A DNA stretch of 64,000 nt from Chloracidobacterium sp. Lineage in GTDB: Bacteria; Acidobacteriota; Blastocatellia; Pyrinomonadales; Pyrinomonadaceae. The notes under the pieces are model-generated. The model was not told the origin of the DNA. It did no database searches and worked only from the letters and a program-made list of their open reading frames with translations. Within the stretch, counting starts at the first letter, position 1. Each line of letters opens with the position of its first letter. Position numbers and translations under genes: made by a program. Positions 20,536-30,829 of this stretch are shown piece after piece. The stretch spans positions 186,001 to 250,000 of the forward strand of contig JADJRV010000001.1 in the NCBI GenBank assembly GCA_016712045.1. Reading direction: 5' to 3'.

Positions 20536-23020
20536 TGTTTTATGAGCTCCACACACGCTCCGCCTTTAGCTTTCTCTCGTCGGGGTCACAGCCGCAGAGA
20601 TTGGCGGAGCGCGCGGCGGAGTTGGGGATGCCCGGTGCGGCTTTGCTTGACCGCGACACGGTCGCCGGTGCGGTGCGGTTTCATTTTGAGGCGCGAAAGC
20701 ACGGTATAAAACCGATCATCGGTGCAGAGATCACGATGGACGACGGCAGCCTGTTGCCGCTTGTGCCGATGACGCTGAAAGGCTATCAAAACCTCAGCCG
20801 TCTGATCACGACCGTAAAGCTCCGTCACAAAAAAGGCGAGCATTTTGCGACTCGAAAAGATATCGAGGATCACTCTGACGGGCTGTTGTGCTTTACCGGC
20901 GGAGCGGATGGTTTTATTCATAACAGCATCAAAAACGGACGTGGGCAGATCGATCTCGCGTGGCTTAATTATGTATTTGAAAAACGGCTCTACGTCGAAC
21001 TCCAACGCCATCATCTCAGACACGAAGAGGCGATAAACCAATCGCTTCTCGGCCTCGCACACAAGCTGCGGCTCCCGTATTTTGCCACTAACGGTGCATA
21101 TTTCGCGGACCAACACGACCGTGAACTTTTTGATGTTTTCACCTGCATAAAAAATCACACGACAATCTACGACGCCGGGCAGGCTGCTATCAGAAAACAG
21201 TGAGCGGTATCTAAAGTCTCAAAAACAGATGCTCGATCTTTTCGCCGACCTGCCTGAGGCTGTCGAACGAACGGCCGAGATCGCCGCCCGTGTAGATTTT
21301 TCGATGGACGAGCTTTCGTATAATTTTCCGGATTATCCGGTGCCTGCGGGTGAGACGGTAATTTCCGTGCTGCGGGCAAAAGCGATCGAGCGCTCGCATG
21401 AGCGTTACCTTCACGAATCCTGGGCTTTGCGGACGCAGGTGCTCTCGCGGCTTGAAAAAGAGTTTAGAGTGATCGAGATGAAAAAGCTGGCCGGATATTT
21501 TCTGACGGTCGCCGACATATCGGATTTTTGTAAAAATAACAACATCCTTTCGCAAGGACGCGGCTCGGCGGCAAACTCGGTCGTCTGTTACGCGCTTGGG
21601 ATAACGGCTGTCGAGCCGATAAAGAACAAACTACTGTTCGAACGTTTTTTATCCGAAAGCTACGAGCAATACCCCGACATCGACATCGATCTGCCCTCCG
21701 GCGACGATCGCGAATCTGTCATCCAGCACGTCTATAACAAATACGGCCGCCGCAGCTCGGGCATGACGGCAAATGTGATCAGCTATCGCGGAAAATCCGC
21801 CGTGCGTGAGGTCGGCAAAACATTTGGCTTTGGCACGGAGGTTCTGGGCCGGCTCTCAAAACTCAATTCTCACTACGAAACATTCAAAGGCAAGGAGCTA
21901 GACGCACGGCTCAAGGAAAATGGGTTTGACCCGGCGGAAAACAGGCGGCTGCGGCATTTTGCCGATCTTTATCAGCGAATTCTCGATTTTCCGCGTCATC
22001 TCGGCCAGCATTCGGGTGGGATGGTAGTGTCGCTAAATCGTCTCGACGGAATTGTACCGCTCGAACCGGCATCGATGGAAAACCGCTCGATCGTCCAGTG
22101 GGACAAAGACGATTGTGACGCTCTAAAGATCGTCAAGATCGATCTGCTCGGCCTCGGGATGATGGCTGTTTTGCGGGATTCGATCACGCTTATAAAGCAG
22201 CACCATGATGTCGATCTCAGCCTGTACAAAGTGCCGCACGGCGACGATGAGGTGTACAAAGCCCTGCAAACGGGCGACACGGTCGGGATGTTTCAGGTCG
22301 AAAGCCGGGCTCAGATCGCGTTTCTGCCCAAATCAAAGCCAAAGAATTTTTACGACATCGTCGTCCAGGTCGCCATCATTCGCCCGGGGCCTATCGTTGG
22401 CAAAATGCTGCACTCGTATCTAAAACGCCGTCAAGGATTAGAAGAGGTCAATTACATAGACGAGCGTCTAAAGCCCATATTAGAGCGAACGATGGGTGTT
22501 CCGCTATTTCAGGAGCAGCTCCTGAAAATATCGATGGACATTGCCGGATTTACGTCCGACGAGACCGAAGATCTCCGCAAAGCCATGGGGTTTAAGAAAC
22601 CGGGGAAAAAGCTCGAAAAGATCAGCAAAAATCTGCGCGAAGGCATGGAGAAAAGAGGTGTCCCAAAAGAGGTCCAGGAAAACATCGTCAATTGTGTACT
22701 CGCTTTTTCCAACTACGGTTTTCCCGAATCTCATGCTTTCAGTTTTGCCCTGCTCGCCTACGCGTCGGCGTATTTTATGATCCATTACCGCGCGTGTTTT
22801 ATGGCGGCGATGTTCAACAACTATCCGCTCGGCTTCTACAACGCCGCCACGCTCGTCAAAGACGCCCAACGCCACGGCCTGCATTTTATCGCGCTCGATA
22901 TAAATAAGTCGCAATACGAATTTACCGTCGAAGATGTCAATGGCGAGAAACAAGTCCGTGTCGGACTGAACTTTGTCCGCGGGTTGCGAAAAGAAATTGG
23001 CGAGGCGATCGTGCGCGTCA

Positions 23021-23047
23021 GAACCGGGAGCGGTAGCGACTGGGTTC
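23021..23047. repeat. Imperfect palindrome in dnaE2
   Basis: GAACC ... GGGTTC with GGAGCGGTAGCGACT between the arms. It lies exactly where the protein departs from the expected DnaE2 sequence (RTGSGSDWV), so it appears inserted. Confidence 0.5.
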
Positions 23048-23131
23048 CTACACTCAGCTATCGCAGACCTGATGGACCGCGTTCCCGGTATCAATAAACG
23101 CGAGATACGAGCGCTAAGCCTCGCCGGAGCG

Positions 23132-23204
23132 GAAATTTCACGCCGACTGTCCACCGCCGCCAGGCTCAATGAAACGCGGAACCGGCGTTAGCCAGCCTGG
23201 AGCG
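23132..23204. mobile_element. 73-base insertion in dnaE2 flanked by GGAGCG
   Basis: GGAGCG occurs at 23126-23131 and again at 23199-23204, like a target-site duplication. The insert contains inverted arms CCAGGCT / AGCCTGG and an in-frame TAG. Without it, SLAGA would join ALNFDGTVHRREA, the expected DnaE2 sequence. Confidence 0.55.
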
Positions 23205-23300
23205 TTAAATTTTGACGGCACAGTCCATCGCCGCGAGGCTTATGGAATTCAGAATTGGCTATTCAGCCAATGGGTGAGCGGTTCGAACGCGGACCTCCTG

Positions 23301-23330
23301 ATTCGACATTCGGCATTGACATTCCTCATT
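23301..23330. repeat. ATTCNNC heptamer-like array in dnaE2
   Basis: Units ATTCGAC, ATTCGGC, ATTGAC, ATTCCTC, ATT run in tandem with a 7-base period (one unit lacks a base). They encode non-family sequence between the HRREA and EGIELVEADL segments. Confidence 0.5.
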
Positions 23331-23764
23331 TCTCCACCGGATGGAGGGCATCGAACTCGTCGAGGCCGACCTGCGAAAGACCGGCATATCCATCGGCAAG
23401 CATCCGATGGCGTTTGTCCGTGAAGAATTAGATAAGCGGGGCATCCTCTCCGCCCGGCAAACGCTCAACCTCAAAAAAGGCCAGGTCATATCTGCCGCCG
23501 GAGCGGTCATCATCCGTCAACGGCCGATGACGGCAAATAATGTTGTGTTTATTACGCTTGAAGACGAGACCGGACATTCGAATTTTGTCGTAATGCCGGA
23601 TGTATTCGAAAAATACCGCCCCGTGATAAACCAAAACGATTACCTGATAATCAAAGGCATTTTTGAAGAAAGAGGGATGCTAAAGGCCCGGCATTTTGAG
23701 CCGATACATAGTTTTACGGTCGATGTGGTGTCGCATAATTTTAGGTAAGAGCGTTAGAAAGCTT

Positions 23765-24040
23765 CAAAAAAAAAAAAAGGGGTGGGGGGTAAGGGAAAGA
23801 TTTTTGTTTTTTTTAGGAGGGGGTTGGGGGGTGGGGGGGGGGGGGGGGAGTTTTTTTTTTTTTGGGGGGGGAATGGGTGGGGGGGGGGGGAGATTTTTTG
23901 TGTTGGTTTTTGGGGGGTTTGGGGGGGGGGGGGGGGGAGGATTTGGGGTTATTTGAAGAAAAAAAGTTTGGGGAAAAATGGGGGGGCCTGGGGGGGGGGG
24001 GGGGGAGATGGGTTTTTTTTGGGTTGGTTGGGGGGGAGGT
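23765..24040. other. Poly-G / poly-T low-complexity tract, probable sequencing artefact
   Basis: About 275 bases made almost wholly of G runs (up to 17) and T or A runs. It directly replaces the 3' end of the EamA gene, whose protein turns into poly-Pro/Lys. Such composition is typical of dark-cycle read ends in two-colour sequencing or a failed gap closure. No gene is supported in it. Confidence 0.8.
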
Positions 24041-24914
24041 TTGAAATGCGTCAATCCGATCCCGCCGAGGATGAGGGCGGCGGCGATGACGAGTCTAATG
24101 TCAGCGGTCTCGGCGAGCAACAGGACGCCGATCATTGCCGTGATGACAGGCACTGCGAGTTGGAGGACGGCGGCGCGGGTTGCGGTGTGGTGTTTGAGGG
24201 AGGCGTACCAGACGGTGTAGCCGATGCCGGATGTAACGGCTCCGGAGAGAACGGCGAGCGTGATGCCGCGTGTAGATAGATGTAAATTGGGCAGAAAAAT
24301 GACCGCAATGACCGCCGCGAACGGCAGCGTGCGGATAAAATTTCCCGTCGTCTGCCCGAGCGGATCGGTGCTGCCTCTGCCACGCAGTGTGTAAATTCCC
24401 CACGAAGCACCGGCGGCGGCCATCAGCAATGAACTATTTAGCGGCGGCGACGCGAGGCCGGGAAAGACGAGATAAACGAGTCCGCCGACTGCCGCTACGA
24501 GTCCAAGCCATTCGAGCGGGCGTGGGCGTTCGCCGCGAAACAGCGTGACAGCGATCATCGTCATCTGCACCGAGCCAAACAGTATCAACGCTCCCGTCCC
24601 CGCCGTCAGGCCGAGATAGGCAAACGAAAAGCAGATAGCATAGGCGAAAAGGAGCAGAGCGGAGGGCCAGTTGCCCGAATGCAGAGGCCCGAGCGTAAGT
24701 GAGGGCTTATCATCAGACCTCGGTGCTAGCCCTTGCTCACGCGCGGGCTTCGGCACATGAGCAAGATAACGATCAACGCGATCGCACCTGACAAGAGCCG
24801 AACGGCAGTAAACCCGGCCGCGTCGGCCTCGTCGCCACGCAATGCCAACCGGCACAATATTGAATTGAACGCAAAAGCGACAAGGGCAAACGAAGTGTAT
24901 AAAAATACTCTCAA
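24041..24914 (-). pseudogene. EamA/DMT-family transporter, broken by a hairpin element and a poly-G tract
   Basis: Ten-helix drug/metabolite transporter-like protein. The first part (FLYTSFALVAFAFNSILCRL ... AIALIVILLM) is in one frame; after a 74-base hairpin element (24681-24754) the protein resumes in another frame at WPSALLLFAYAICFSFAYLG and runs through both EamA halves to ALILGGIGLTHFK. Then the poly-G tract replaces the natural stop. Start is probably a TTG at 24914, overlapping the lysS stop region, but this is uncertain. Substrate unknown; the family exports amino acids and metabolites. The hairpin insertion looks like a real event; the 3' end looks like an artefact. Confidence 0.75.
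24681..24754. mobile_element. 74-base hairpin element (MITE/REP-like), copy 1
   Basis: Arms of 26 bases, GCAGAGGCCCGAGCGTAAGT and onward (24681-24706) and GCCCTTGCTCACGCGCGGGC and onward (24729-24754), pair imperfectly around a 22-base loop. The same design recurs at 60104-60178. It interrupts the EamA gene. Confidence 0.75.
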
Positions 24915-26534
24915 TTTCCCTCGGTGCTCTCTGTGTCCTCTGTGGCCGAATTCCCTTTTTCGGGCCTCATGTGCGGGAACAGGATAACGTCGCGGATCGA
25001 GTGTTTGTTGGTGAGGAGCATGACGAGGCGGTCGATGCCGATGCCGATGCCGGCGGCGGGCGGCATGCCGTAGCTGAGGGCACGGATGTAGTCTTCGTCG
25101 AGCACCATCGCCTCTTCGTCGCCGCGTTCACGCTCGCGACATCTGATCGACAAAGCGTTCGTACTGTTCTTTCGGATCGTTCAACTCGCTAAACCCATTT
25201 GCGACTTCCATTCCGTTGATGAATAACTCGAAACGTTCGGCGAAGTTTGGATCTTCCGGTGACGCTTTCGAAAGCGGTGAGATCGATTTCGGGTAATCAA
25301 CTATGAATGTCGGCTGTATCAGATGATGCTCGACGTGCTCGTCAAAGGCTGCGATGATGTTGAGATCGTCAACTTCCACGCCCGGTGCGTACTTAGCGAT
25401 CGCATCGAGCATCGTTATTCGCTCAAACTTACCGAAATCGATCTCGTTCTCGCCATATTGGACGACGAGACTGCCGTTATTGGCTTTTGCAACCGCGTCC
25501 TGGATCATCGTCTCCGCAAAATCCATCATCCCGTTCACATCCATGTAGGCGATGTAGAATTCGAGCATGGTGAATTCGGGGTTGTGACGCTGGGAGAGGC
25601 CTTCGTTGCGGAAGTTGCGGTTGAGTTCGTAAACCTTTTCAAAGCCGCCAACGACCAGGCGTTTGAGATAAAGCTCGGGCGCAACTCGCGCATAAAGCGC
25701 AATATCGAGTGCGTTATGATGCGTCTCGAACGGTTTTGCGGCCGCACCGGTTGCCTTTGGCGTGAGCATCGGCGTCTCGACCTCGATAAAGCCCGCATCA
25801 TCGAGAAAACGGCGCATCCCGGAGATCAATTTGGCACGGCGCTCGAAAACTTCGCGGGTCGTCAACCCTTCGTGCTCGATCTGCAGCGTCGAAGCGATCA
25901 GATCGGCGTAACGAAAACGCCTCTGCAGCTCAGGATCAGCGATGCCGTGCATTTTGTCGGGCATCGGGAGCATCGCTTTGGCAAGGAACTGTAGCTTTTC
26001 GACGTGGACGCAGACTTCGCCGGTGTTCGTGACGAACAAGTAGCCTTCGACGCCAATGAGGTCGCCGTGATCCAAAAACTGCCACAGCGCCCAGCCGTTT
26101 TCTTCGTCAAGCGTGTTTCGCCATCGTTCTTGATCAAAGCAAGCGGGCCCCTTTTTGTTGCAATAGACCTGCAGTTTATTAACGCCGTCGGTCAGATGGA
26201 CAAAGTTGCCGCGTGTTGGCGTCGTCAGGCGGCCGGCGATGCGGACTGTGCCGAGCGCTTTTAGTTCTTCGTTGAGAGCATCTTTTTTATCCGCCGGCGG
26301 ACGCTCGCCTTCGCCGAGACTGGCTTTGATCTCTACCATTCGCGATTCGATATCCGCGATCTTATCAAAATGCTTTAGTGCGGTGATCGTGTCTTCGCCG
26401 CCGCTGACGGCGGTGCGTGCAAATTTGTTTGGATATGCGTTGCCGACCAAAGCCGCGATCGCGTCGAGCGATGCTGCGCGCGCCTCGGTCTGGTCGTTTT
26501 GTTCGATGATCTCGTTAAATGAAGGAATGCTCAT
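24911..26534 (-). CDS. lysS: Lysine--tRNA ligase, class II (one frameshift)
   Basis: Charges tRNA-Lys; cytoplasmic. The N-terminal OB fold (VRIAGRLTTPTRGNFVHLTD) is followed by class II motif 2 (FRNEGLSQRHNPEFTMLEFY) and motif 3 (GIGIGIDRLVMLLTNKHSIR), and the protein reaches DVILFPHMRPE, the usual end. The frame shifts by one base near 25140 (DQMSR to ERGDEEAMVLDEDYI). Because the gene is essential, this is almost certainly a sequence error. The usual C-terminus is extended by KGNSATEDTESTEGN, which is encoded by a CACAGAG repeat (24920-24947). Confidence 0.93.
24920..24947. repeat. CACAGAG element, half copy at the 3' end of lysS
   Basis: On the minus strand GCCACAGAGGACACAGAGAG and following bases; reads ATEDTESTEG in the lysS frame. 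Same family as 16616-16643 and 51211-51290. Confidence 0.85.
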
Positions 26535-26606
26535 AATTGAATCTCTGATTATAGTTAACCGCCGCTATCACAGCAAACATCTCGCGAATATGTCAAAATG
26601 TAAATA

Positions 26607-26647
26607 CCGCAGGAAACGCCGACGCCCCCGGCTCGCGTTTTCTGCGG
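26607..26647. repeat. Strong hairpin between lysS and mfd
   Basis: CCGCAGGAAACGC (26607-26619) and GCGTTTTCTGCGG (26635-26647) pair with one mismatch around GACGCCCCCGGCTC. There is no T run, so it is not a simple terminator. It lies upstream of both divergent genes, 17 bases before the mfd ATG. Confidence 0.7.
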
Positions 26648-26663
26648 ATAGGTGCGTGTGAAC

Positions 26664-29600
26664 ATGACAGAAGATCTGGAAAAACTAAAACGTGCGATTG
26701 AAAGCGGCACAAAAGTGATCAGCCTCAGCGGCCTGACTTCGATACCGGCAAAGGCATATATGCTGACAAAGCTGCGTGCCGAGACGGGCAAGCGGTTTGC
26801 GATCGTGACGGAATCGAATCAGGAGCTGGAATCTTGGGAATCGGATCTGGGATTCTTCCAATCCGCAATCCGCGATCCGCAATCCGCAATCGTAACGCTC
26901 CCCTCATTCGAAGCCGATCCGTATTCGGGCATCTCGCCGCACGCCGAGACGCAGGAACAACGCGCTTTGGGGTTGTGGCAGCTTGCTAATGATAATGGCG
27001 ATTTTGCGATCCTCACGGCTCGGTCGCTGATCCAGCGGAGCGTCACGCCGGATCAGATCGCGGCTCTTGGGTGTGTGCTGGTCAGGGATGAGGATATGCC
27101 GCCCGAGGAGTTGGTAGAGCGGTTGTTTGCGTGTGGGTACGTTCGCGAAGAACCTTTGTTTGGCCCGGGCCAGCTTTCGGTTCGCGGTCAGGATCTCAAA
27201 GACTGGGCATTTTTTGCGGCGGAGCGCTTTGGGGACGAAAAATTCAAACGCAATCTCAAAGACCGCATCGATTTTGCCGCTAACGGCGAGACGTTTTCGG
27301 GTTGGGAGTTTTTCATGCCGCTCGTAAAACCGCTGACGGCGAACGTCTTTGACCATCTTAAAGATCACATTCTTGTCATCGACGAACCCGTCGCGGTCGA
27401 GCACACGCTCATAAATCTCTATGAACATCTGACCGCTAATTTTGAGGCGATAACCGAATCGGGCGATGTCGGGCTCACGCCAAACGATCTTTTCCTGATG
27501 CCGGAAGAGTTAAGAGAACTGCTTGAAACCAGATCGAGCCTCGAACTGCGGGCCCTGGGACGGACCGCGGCGGCAACGGATGAGGAATTTGCCGTTGGCG
27601 ACGCGACTGACACCGCCCCCTCTTTTTTTTTCGACGGCTGGAAAAGCTACTGACATTGAGATCCAATCGCGTTCGACGCGTAAGTTTCACGGTGATCTGC
27701 CGGCGTTTGTGGGTGAATTTGACCGCACGGCGACTATCGTCGTCAATACGCCGGGAATGGCAGAACGGCTGGCGGAGATGCTGCGCGAATACGACATTTA
27801 TTTGCCGGTGGATGCGATCCAGATCGGCGGCCTTTCGGGCGGGTTTGAGCTGCCGACGGACAGCCTGACCATCTACTCGGAGAGCGATATTTTTGGAGAG
27901 ACGGATCTTGCCGAGGTGCGCGGGTCGCGGGATAAAACAAAACGGTCTAAGAGCAAGCTTGGGGCGTTCATATCCGATTTTCGCGATCTCAAGGCGGGCG
28001 ATTTTGTCGTCCACGTCGATCACGGTATCGGGCGTTTTGACGGTTTGCAGACGATAGAATCGCAGGGTGCGACCCGCGAGTTCATGCTCCTCATTTATAC
28101 GGACGACGCCAAGCTGTTTGTGCCTGTTGAGCGGATGGATCTCGTGTCGCGGTATTCGTCGGGCGAGGCGACGGCACCGACGCTCGACCGGCTGGGCGGG
28201 CTCGGCTGGCAAAAGACAAAGGCCAAAGCAAAACGCGCGATGCGCGATATGGCCGACGAGCTGCTGAAACTGTACGCCGAGCGTAAGCTGGTCCGCGGCC
28301 ACGCCTTTCCGCCCGATGCTCCGTGGCAGCATGAGTTTGAGGATGCTTTTCCCTACGATCTGACGGTCGATCAGGCCTCGGCGATCGAGGACGTTAAGAC
28401 CGACATGGAAACGCCGACGCCGATGGACCGCCTGATAATCGGCGACGTCGGTTACGGCAAGACCGAGGTCGCGATGCGTGCGGCGTTTAAGGCAGTGATG
28501 GACGGCAAACAGGCGGCGATTTTGACGCCGACGACGGTGCTTGCCTACCAGCACTACGAGACGTTCAAAAAACGATTTGCGGCGTTTCCGGTCAAGGTCG
28601 ATCTGCTCTCGCGTTTTCGGTCGACCAAAGAACAAAAGGCCGTCTCCGACGCCGCCGGCAAAGGCGAGGTGGATGTTCTGATCGGCACGCACCGTATCTT
28701 GTCCGCTGACGTAAAACTGCCAAAGCTTGGCCTCGTGGTCGTTGACGAAGAGCAGCGTTTTGGCGTCGGGCACAAAGAAAAGCTCAAACAGTGGAAGAAA
28801 AAAGTCGATGTGCTAACGCTTTCGGCGACCCCGATCCCGCGAACGCTGAATATGTCTCTGCTCGGGATGCGTGATATGTCGGTCATCGAAACGCCGCCGC
28901 GTGACCGTTTGGCGATCAATACGCAGGTTGTGCAGTTTGCCGAGGGAGTGATCCGCTCTGCGATCGAGCTGGAGCTGTCGCGAAACGGCCAGATCTTCTT
29001 CATCCATAACCGCGTCGAATCGATCGAAGCCATCGCCGCCCTCATCCAAAAGATCGTCCCCAATGCCCGCATCGCGATCGGACACGGGCAGATGAACGAA
29101 AAGGAAATGGAAGAGGTGATGCTCGATTTTATCGATTATAAATACGACATCCTGGTCGCGACGACCATCATCGAGAACGGCATCGATATCCCGCGAGCAA
29201 ACACCATCATCATCAATCGTGCCGATAATTACGGCCTGTCTCAGCTTTATCAGCTACGCGGACGTGTCGGGCGCTCGAACCGCCGTGCGTATGCTTACTT
29301 ACTGATACCGAGCGAATTGGAACTAACGCCGATCGCACGACGACGGTTTTGCGCGATCCGCGAATTTTCGGATCTCGGGCCGGATTTCGGCTTGCGGCGC
29401 TGGATCTCGAACTTCGCGGTGCGGGAAATATTCTCGGCGGTCAGCAGTCGGGTCACCTCGATGCGCTTGGGTTTGACCTTTATACAAAAATGCTCGAACG
29501 CACTATCGCCGAGATGCGTGGTGACGAGATCGCTGATGACGTGAGCGTTTCGATCAATCTCGGCATCGATGTCGCCATTCCAAAGGACTACATCGCCGAG

Positions 29601-29966
29601 GCAAGCCAGCGTCTGCGCACATATAAACGCATCTCTTCGTCAGAGAGCGAAGAAGAACTTATGTCGATCCACGCCGAGATCGAGGATCGCTATGGACGCA
29701 TTCCCCGCTCGGTCGAAAATCTTTTCGATTACGGGCGTTTGAGGAAAATGGCGGAGCAGATGGCTCTGGTTTCTGTGGACAAAACGGTTGACGGCATCGC
29801 GATCAAACTTGGTGAGCAGGCGCGGGTCTCGCCGGAAAAACTAATGGAGTTGTTAGAAACAAGAGAAAATTCGAGCTTTAGCCCTAGCGGTATTTTGCGT
29901 ATTGCGGTCGCGACCGGCGATCCGATCAAAACCGCGATGGAATGTCTGGCGTTGATCCGCGGGTAA
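26664..29966 (+). CDS. mfd: Transcription-repair coupling factor Mfd (frameshifted)
   Basis: Mfd removes stalled RNA polymerase and recruits UvrA to lesions. Domains in order: UvrB-homology N-terminus, RNA-polymerase interaction domain (GDFVVHVDHGIGRFDGLQTI), helicase with Walker A GDVGYGKTEVAMR, DEEQRFG, SATPIPRTLNMSL, then the TRG region (IENGIDIPRANTIIINRA, QLRGRVGRS) and the C-terminal D7 domain ending ALIRG. I use ATG 26664; a GTG four codons upstream is possible. The frame shifts near 27625 (in a run of T's) and near 29380, where LRAIREFSDLG would join LAALDLELRGAGNILGG. Both are probable sequence errors. A heptamer repeat at 26861-26892 encodes QSAIRDPQSAI in frame. Confidence 0.92.
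26861..26892. repeat. ATCCGCA heptamer array inside mfd
   Basis: ATCCGCA, ATCCGCG, ATCCGCA, ATCCGCA and a partial unit run in tandem in the mfd frame, adding QSAIRDPQSAI between ESDLGFF and VTLPSFEADPYSG. Confidence 0.8.
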
Positions 29967-29970
29967 TGTT

Positions 29971-30627
29971 TTATTCCGTGCAGTCGCGATATTCGCCTTG
30001 TGGACAATTAAATAATTCGGGTGCGTGATCGATCGTCTGATGTCTGATATTTTGCCAAACAGGCGACGACCAATATTTTTCTTTCGTCCAACCGAGGGCC
30101 TTGCGGTTTTCCCAGACAAATTTATATGCGTCATGCTCGTCCCGGCCTTTCAGATGCTCGGCTTCGTGGAGCAGGATCGCTGCCCTCTCGACATCATCGA
30201 CCGGGTAAGTAAAAAAATCCGCATAAAGCGTCATTATCTCAAACGGGAAATTGGTCGCGGCATAAGCATTCTCTTTGGCGACCGATGCGTTTAGCCAGTT
30301 GTCGTCACTGCGATAGACGGTCAGGTTTTCGAGAAGAAATGCGTGGCCTGAAAACCCTTTTTCTTTTAATATCGCTGTCGCCCGTCGGACGGAGCTTTTT
30401 TGTTCGATCGTCAGTGACGATGCCGAAACCACAAGAGAAAAATAAAATCCGAGGACGGCCAGCACACACACCAACGCGCAGATCATCGCCCGGACGACAA
30501 AACCTGAACGCCGTTTTATTGCAGTAGCTTCCACACTCTCGACCGCGACGAGATCGCCCTCGCAACGGGCGCATTCAACCGCATTGGGAAAATTTACGAG
30601 GTGACAATTTGAGCACTTTTTCTTCAT
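29971..30627 (-). CDS. Zinc-ribbon membrane protein with HEAEH metallopeptidase-like motif
   Basis: 218 residues from MKKKCSNCHLVNFPNAVECA (ATG 30627; TTAGG upstream). An N-terminal zinc ribbon has CxxC at the start and a second CxxC (CARCEGDL) twelve residues later. One transmembrane helix (MICALVCVLAVLGFYFSLVV) follows, and the outside domain carries ERAAILLHEAEHLKGRDEHD, an HExxH zinc site with a likely third ligand downstream. A pair of Cys near the C-terminus (FNCPQGEYRDC) may form a disulphide. The arrangement of cytoplasmic ribbon, helix and external peptidase-like domain suggests a signalling or housekeeping protease, but I recognise no named family. Convergent with mfd. Confidence 0.7.
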   Translation of the reverse strand: MKKKCSNCHLVNFPNAVECARCEGDLVAVESVEATAIKRRSGFVVRAMICALVCVLAVLGFYFSLVVSASSLTIEQKSSVRRATAILKEKGFSGHAFLLENLTVYRSDDNWLNASVAKENAYAATNFPFEIMTLYADFFTYPVDDVERAAILLHEAEHLKGRDEHDAYKFVWENRKALGWTKEKYWSSPVWQNIRHQTIDHAPELFNCPQGEYRDCTE

Positions 30628-30829
30628 CCTAAGAAACGTAGCAATGGTGTAAGTTGGCACCTTTATTTAAAAACAACTAATAGGCATCAGTTCCGCGAAT
30701 CAAGGGCTTTGCATACTTTTCGATGCCAAGAAACGCGCTAGACCATTTCGGCATCAAAACCTAAAGTTGCATAATGTAGTGAACGAATACTAAGATTCTT
30801 TCTTACGATTTGCGACGAGGAGTTTTTTA

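Larger units (their letters stand above)
20535..23748 (+). pseudogene. dnaE2: Error-prone DNA polymerase III alpha subunit (ImuC/DnaE2), interrupted
   Basis: Starts MFYELHTRSAFSFLSSGSQP at 20535, overlapping imuB. The PHP domain, polymerase core (GRGSAANSVVCYALGIT; PDIDIDLPSGDDRESV with the catalytic Asp residues; QHSGGMVVS), helix-hairpin-helix and OB fold (GVVFI-type VVFITLEDETGHSNF) are all present, total about 1,050 residues as expected. The frame slips once near 21182 (DAAGRLLSENSERYL would restore it). In the C-terminal quarter, three repeat-like insertions (23021-23047, 23132-23204, 23250-23330) break the segment between GEAIVRVR and MEGIELVEADLRKTGI, with frame changes and a TAG. Either the gene is inactivated or the assembly is wrong here; the upstream slip looks like a simple error. 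Confidence 0.85.

Noticed and set aside
21170..21200. Programmed ribosomal frameshift in dnaE2
   Set aside because: No slippery heptamer or stimulatory hairpin at the slip, and similar slips occur all over the window.
23168..23204. GCGTTAGCC within the dnaE2 insert looks like an integron attC core
   Set aside because: The core does not match GTTRRRY and no R-box partner or integrase is present.
23764..24044. Proline/lysine-rich C-terminal domain on the EamA transporter, and glycine-rich proteins on the other strand
   Set aside because: They are translations of the poly-G/poly-T tract, which looks artefactual.
27475..28773. 432-residue open frame on the minus strand opposite mfd
   Set aside because: Antisense shadow of the Mfd helicase; composition rich in Arg, His and Gln and no recognisable domain.
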